DNA of 64,000 nt from Seriola aureovittata (lineage: Eukaryota; Chordata; Actinopteri; Carangiformes; Carangidae): NCBI RefSeq assembly GCF_021018895.1, contig NC_079376.1, positions 11,151,001 through 11,215,000 on the forward strand. The letters run 5' to 3'. Positions 62,590 through 64,000 of the stretch are shown here, in pieces. The position numbers and the translations under genes were made by a program. Under the pieces are notes generated by a model. It saw nothing but the letters and a program-made list of their open reading frames with translations, did not search any database and was not told the DNA's origin. Position 1 is the stretch's first letter. Each line of letters begins with the position of its first letter.

Positions 62590-64000
62590 TTTCTCAGTGT
62601 AAGGAGGAAGGTTGGGTAATTTGTGTTCAGATGGATGAGCAGTAGAAGAGGCGAGCAGCGTGGTGCAAGCCGGGTCTGACTTGACCCAGCAGTATTGCTA
62701 AATCTGACTTGTTACATGACGGGTACTCTGGCTCACCTCGCCTCGCTGAGACAACCTCTGGCCGCAATCTGGGTGTCTTTGTCAGCTCAGAGCAGCCGGG
62801 CCCCCAGAATCGCTGAGGTGGTGGGTTTTCCTCTCCTCCCTCACTCAATCTCTACTCCCCTCCCTTCTTCTTCCCAACATCCACAGATCAGCATTTTTTT
62901 TCCTTTGCTGTCACCCATTCACACGTCCATGGGCCACAGGCTTTCTCGGCACCAGGGGACTGTAGTTTAGAGACAGAAAACCCCTAGATCATTTCCTTAC
63001 TGGCAATTAGCAGCACACAGACACTTCACTGTATCCCACTCAATGACCTGACACAGACAAATGGAAGAAAAAAAGGAATGAAAGAAAAGTATGACAAAAA
63101 GAGGAGGGGAATGATGAGAAAGAGAGAGAATAAAACATAGACACACAAGGGCTTGATTAAGTGGTCTTTTAAATGCGCGAGTGGGTAGCAATTCAGCAGC
63201 TCTTTAGTCTCGGGAGGACCTGTCTCAATTACCCTAATGAGGCAGAGTGACTCTGGCTATGGGAGGCAGGGAGCCCAGCATGGCCATGCAGGAGAGGCTG
63301 GGAGAGCAAAGGCCTCCATGTGTGTGAATTTGTGTGTCTCTGTGAGACTAGTCGGATGTGGATGCCCTGTGAAGTTAAATGGAGCATGCCGTGCTCCCAA
63401 TGAGCCAGTGTTAGCTGGCGGACTGACACACAGTGACCTCCCAATGTGCACATCACTTTCTCATCTGGGCTGTCAGCGAATGGCAGTTAACCCCAGTCTG
63501 CCCTGAACCTTGGCCTTCGCTAAACCAATACATATCTTCAATAAAGGCCTAGCATGGAGAATGCACATATAATATGTAGGCTTATCTCTATTCTTATCCT
63601 GTCTTGTAAAGATAGAATTAAATCTGTTTGTGACCAGGAAAGCCTCTGTGTTGTTATGAGCTACAAGTCAACAGTGGGTGTTTGGCTGTTTGAAATGTCA
63701 TAATTTTTCAGGTACAATACAGTTGGCTTGCTGCTTCCTGACACAACGTAATGGAACCAGCCTCTGCGCTGTATATTACCCTTTCCCTCGACAAAAGCAC
63801 AAACATGCCACAGACTACACTGTTGTGGAAGCTATCAGCGCAGTGTCATCATCACCATTACCCTCATGTATCCAGCATTTCCCTTCACAGGACATTCCAT
63901 TAGCAATTCAACACACTGCTACTCAACACCCCGTGGCCTCTCAGGAATATATGTCAGTATGGGAGTACCAGGTCTTACAATTACCTTGTGTTATTCATAC

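Larger units (their letters stand above)
49429..64000 (+). other. pacrg: PACRG intron 2, 5' part (at least 14,572 bp)
   Basis: Begins at the donor gtaggg after exon 2 and runs past the window edge. I read the + strand for the next conserved PACRG block (human VEIEKLDYHHYLPLFFDG) and did not see it. Recognisable contents are a piggyBac-like MITE (52786-53036), a GA tract (53728-53779), an antisense L2 reverse-transcriptase relic (59505-60137) with an abutting second repeat (60138-60250), a 14-bp palindrome (61863-61876) and a TG/CA inverted microsatellite (62426-62587). Open frames of 100-156 codons here (for example 53484-53954) are driven by GA and TG tracts and have no protein-like composition. 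Confidence 0.8.

Noticed and set aside
1..64000. tRNA, rRNA, CRISPR or bacterial operon features
   Set aside because: None seen. The tRNA-like boxes found belong to SINEs, and the regular repeats are microsatellites or minisatellites without spacers.

Overview
This is AT-rich vertebrate genomic DNA, almost certainly from a ray-finned (teleost) fish. The signs are abundant long CA/TG, CT and GA microsatellites, typical fish interspersed repeats (tRNA-derived SINEs, L2-type LINE relics, palindromic MITEs), spliceosomal signals, and a near absence of long open frames. There are no operons, ribosome binding sites, CRISPR arrays or other prokaryotic features.

Only one gene can be supported: the 5' end of PACRG (parkin co-regulated gene; axonemal inner-junction protein) on the + strand. 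Its first coding exon is 30871-30939 (23 codons, GT donor) and its second is 49294-49428 (45 codons, AG acceptor and GT donor, phase 0 on both sides). Together they read as an N-terminus closely matching vertebrate PACRG: GFTVKA.MKNSV, then [30 protein letters not shown]. Intron 1 is about 18.4 kb. Intron 2 runs off the right edge after at least 14.6 kb. The remaining exons lie outside the window.

Layout: 1-30.68 kb is non-coding 5' flank (intergenic, or intron of a divergent gene) with microsatellites, a palindromic MITE (4.0-4.3 kb), a 1.5-kb TIR-bearing repeat block (7.56-9.08 kb), dispersed repeats (12.3, 14.6, 15.0 and 27.8 kb), a 21-bp minisatellite (16.9-17.4 kb) and an L2 coding relic (25.4 kb). 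30.68-31.02 kb is the PACRG promoter and first exon: a local CpG cluster carrying several RFX-type X-box motifs, which fits a ciliary gene. 30.94-49.29 kb is intron 1, with a SINE at 39.1 kb, a CA-flanked dispersed repeat at 38.4-38.7 kb, an L2 3'-UTR-like repeat at 41.3 kb and a C-rich tract at 40.4 kb. 49.43-64.0 kb is the start of intron 2, with a TTAA-flanked piggyBac-like MITE at 52.8-53.0 kb, an antisense L2 reverse-transcriptase relic at 59.5-60.1 kb and a head-to-head TG/CA microsatellite at 62.4-62.6 kb.

In mammals PACRG is transcribed from a bidirectional promoter shared with parkin (PRKN). I looked on the - strand upstream of exon 1 for parkin's tiny first exon and did not see it, so that partner is unconfirmed here. 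All other open frames looked at are low-complexity or chance frames. I see no novel multi-gene system; the best leads are the promoter X-box cluster, the missing divergent partner, and several well-preserved mobile-element structures.
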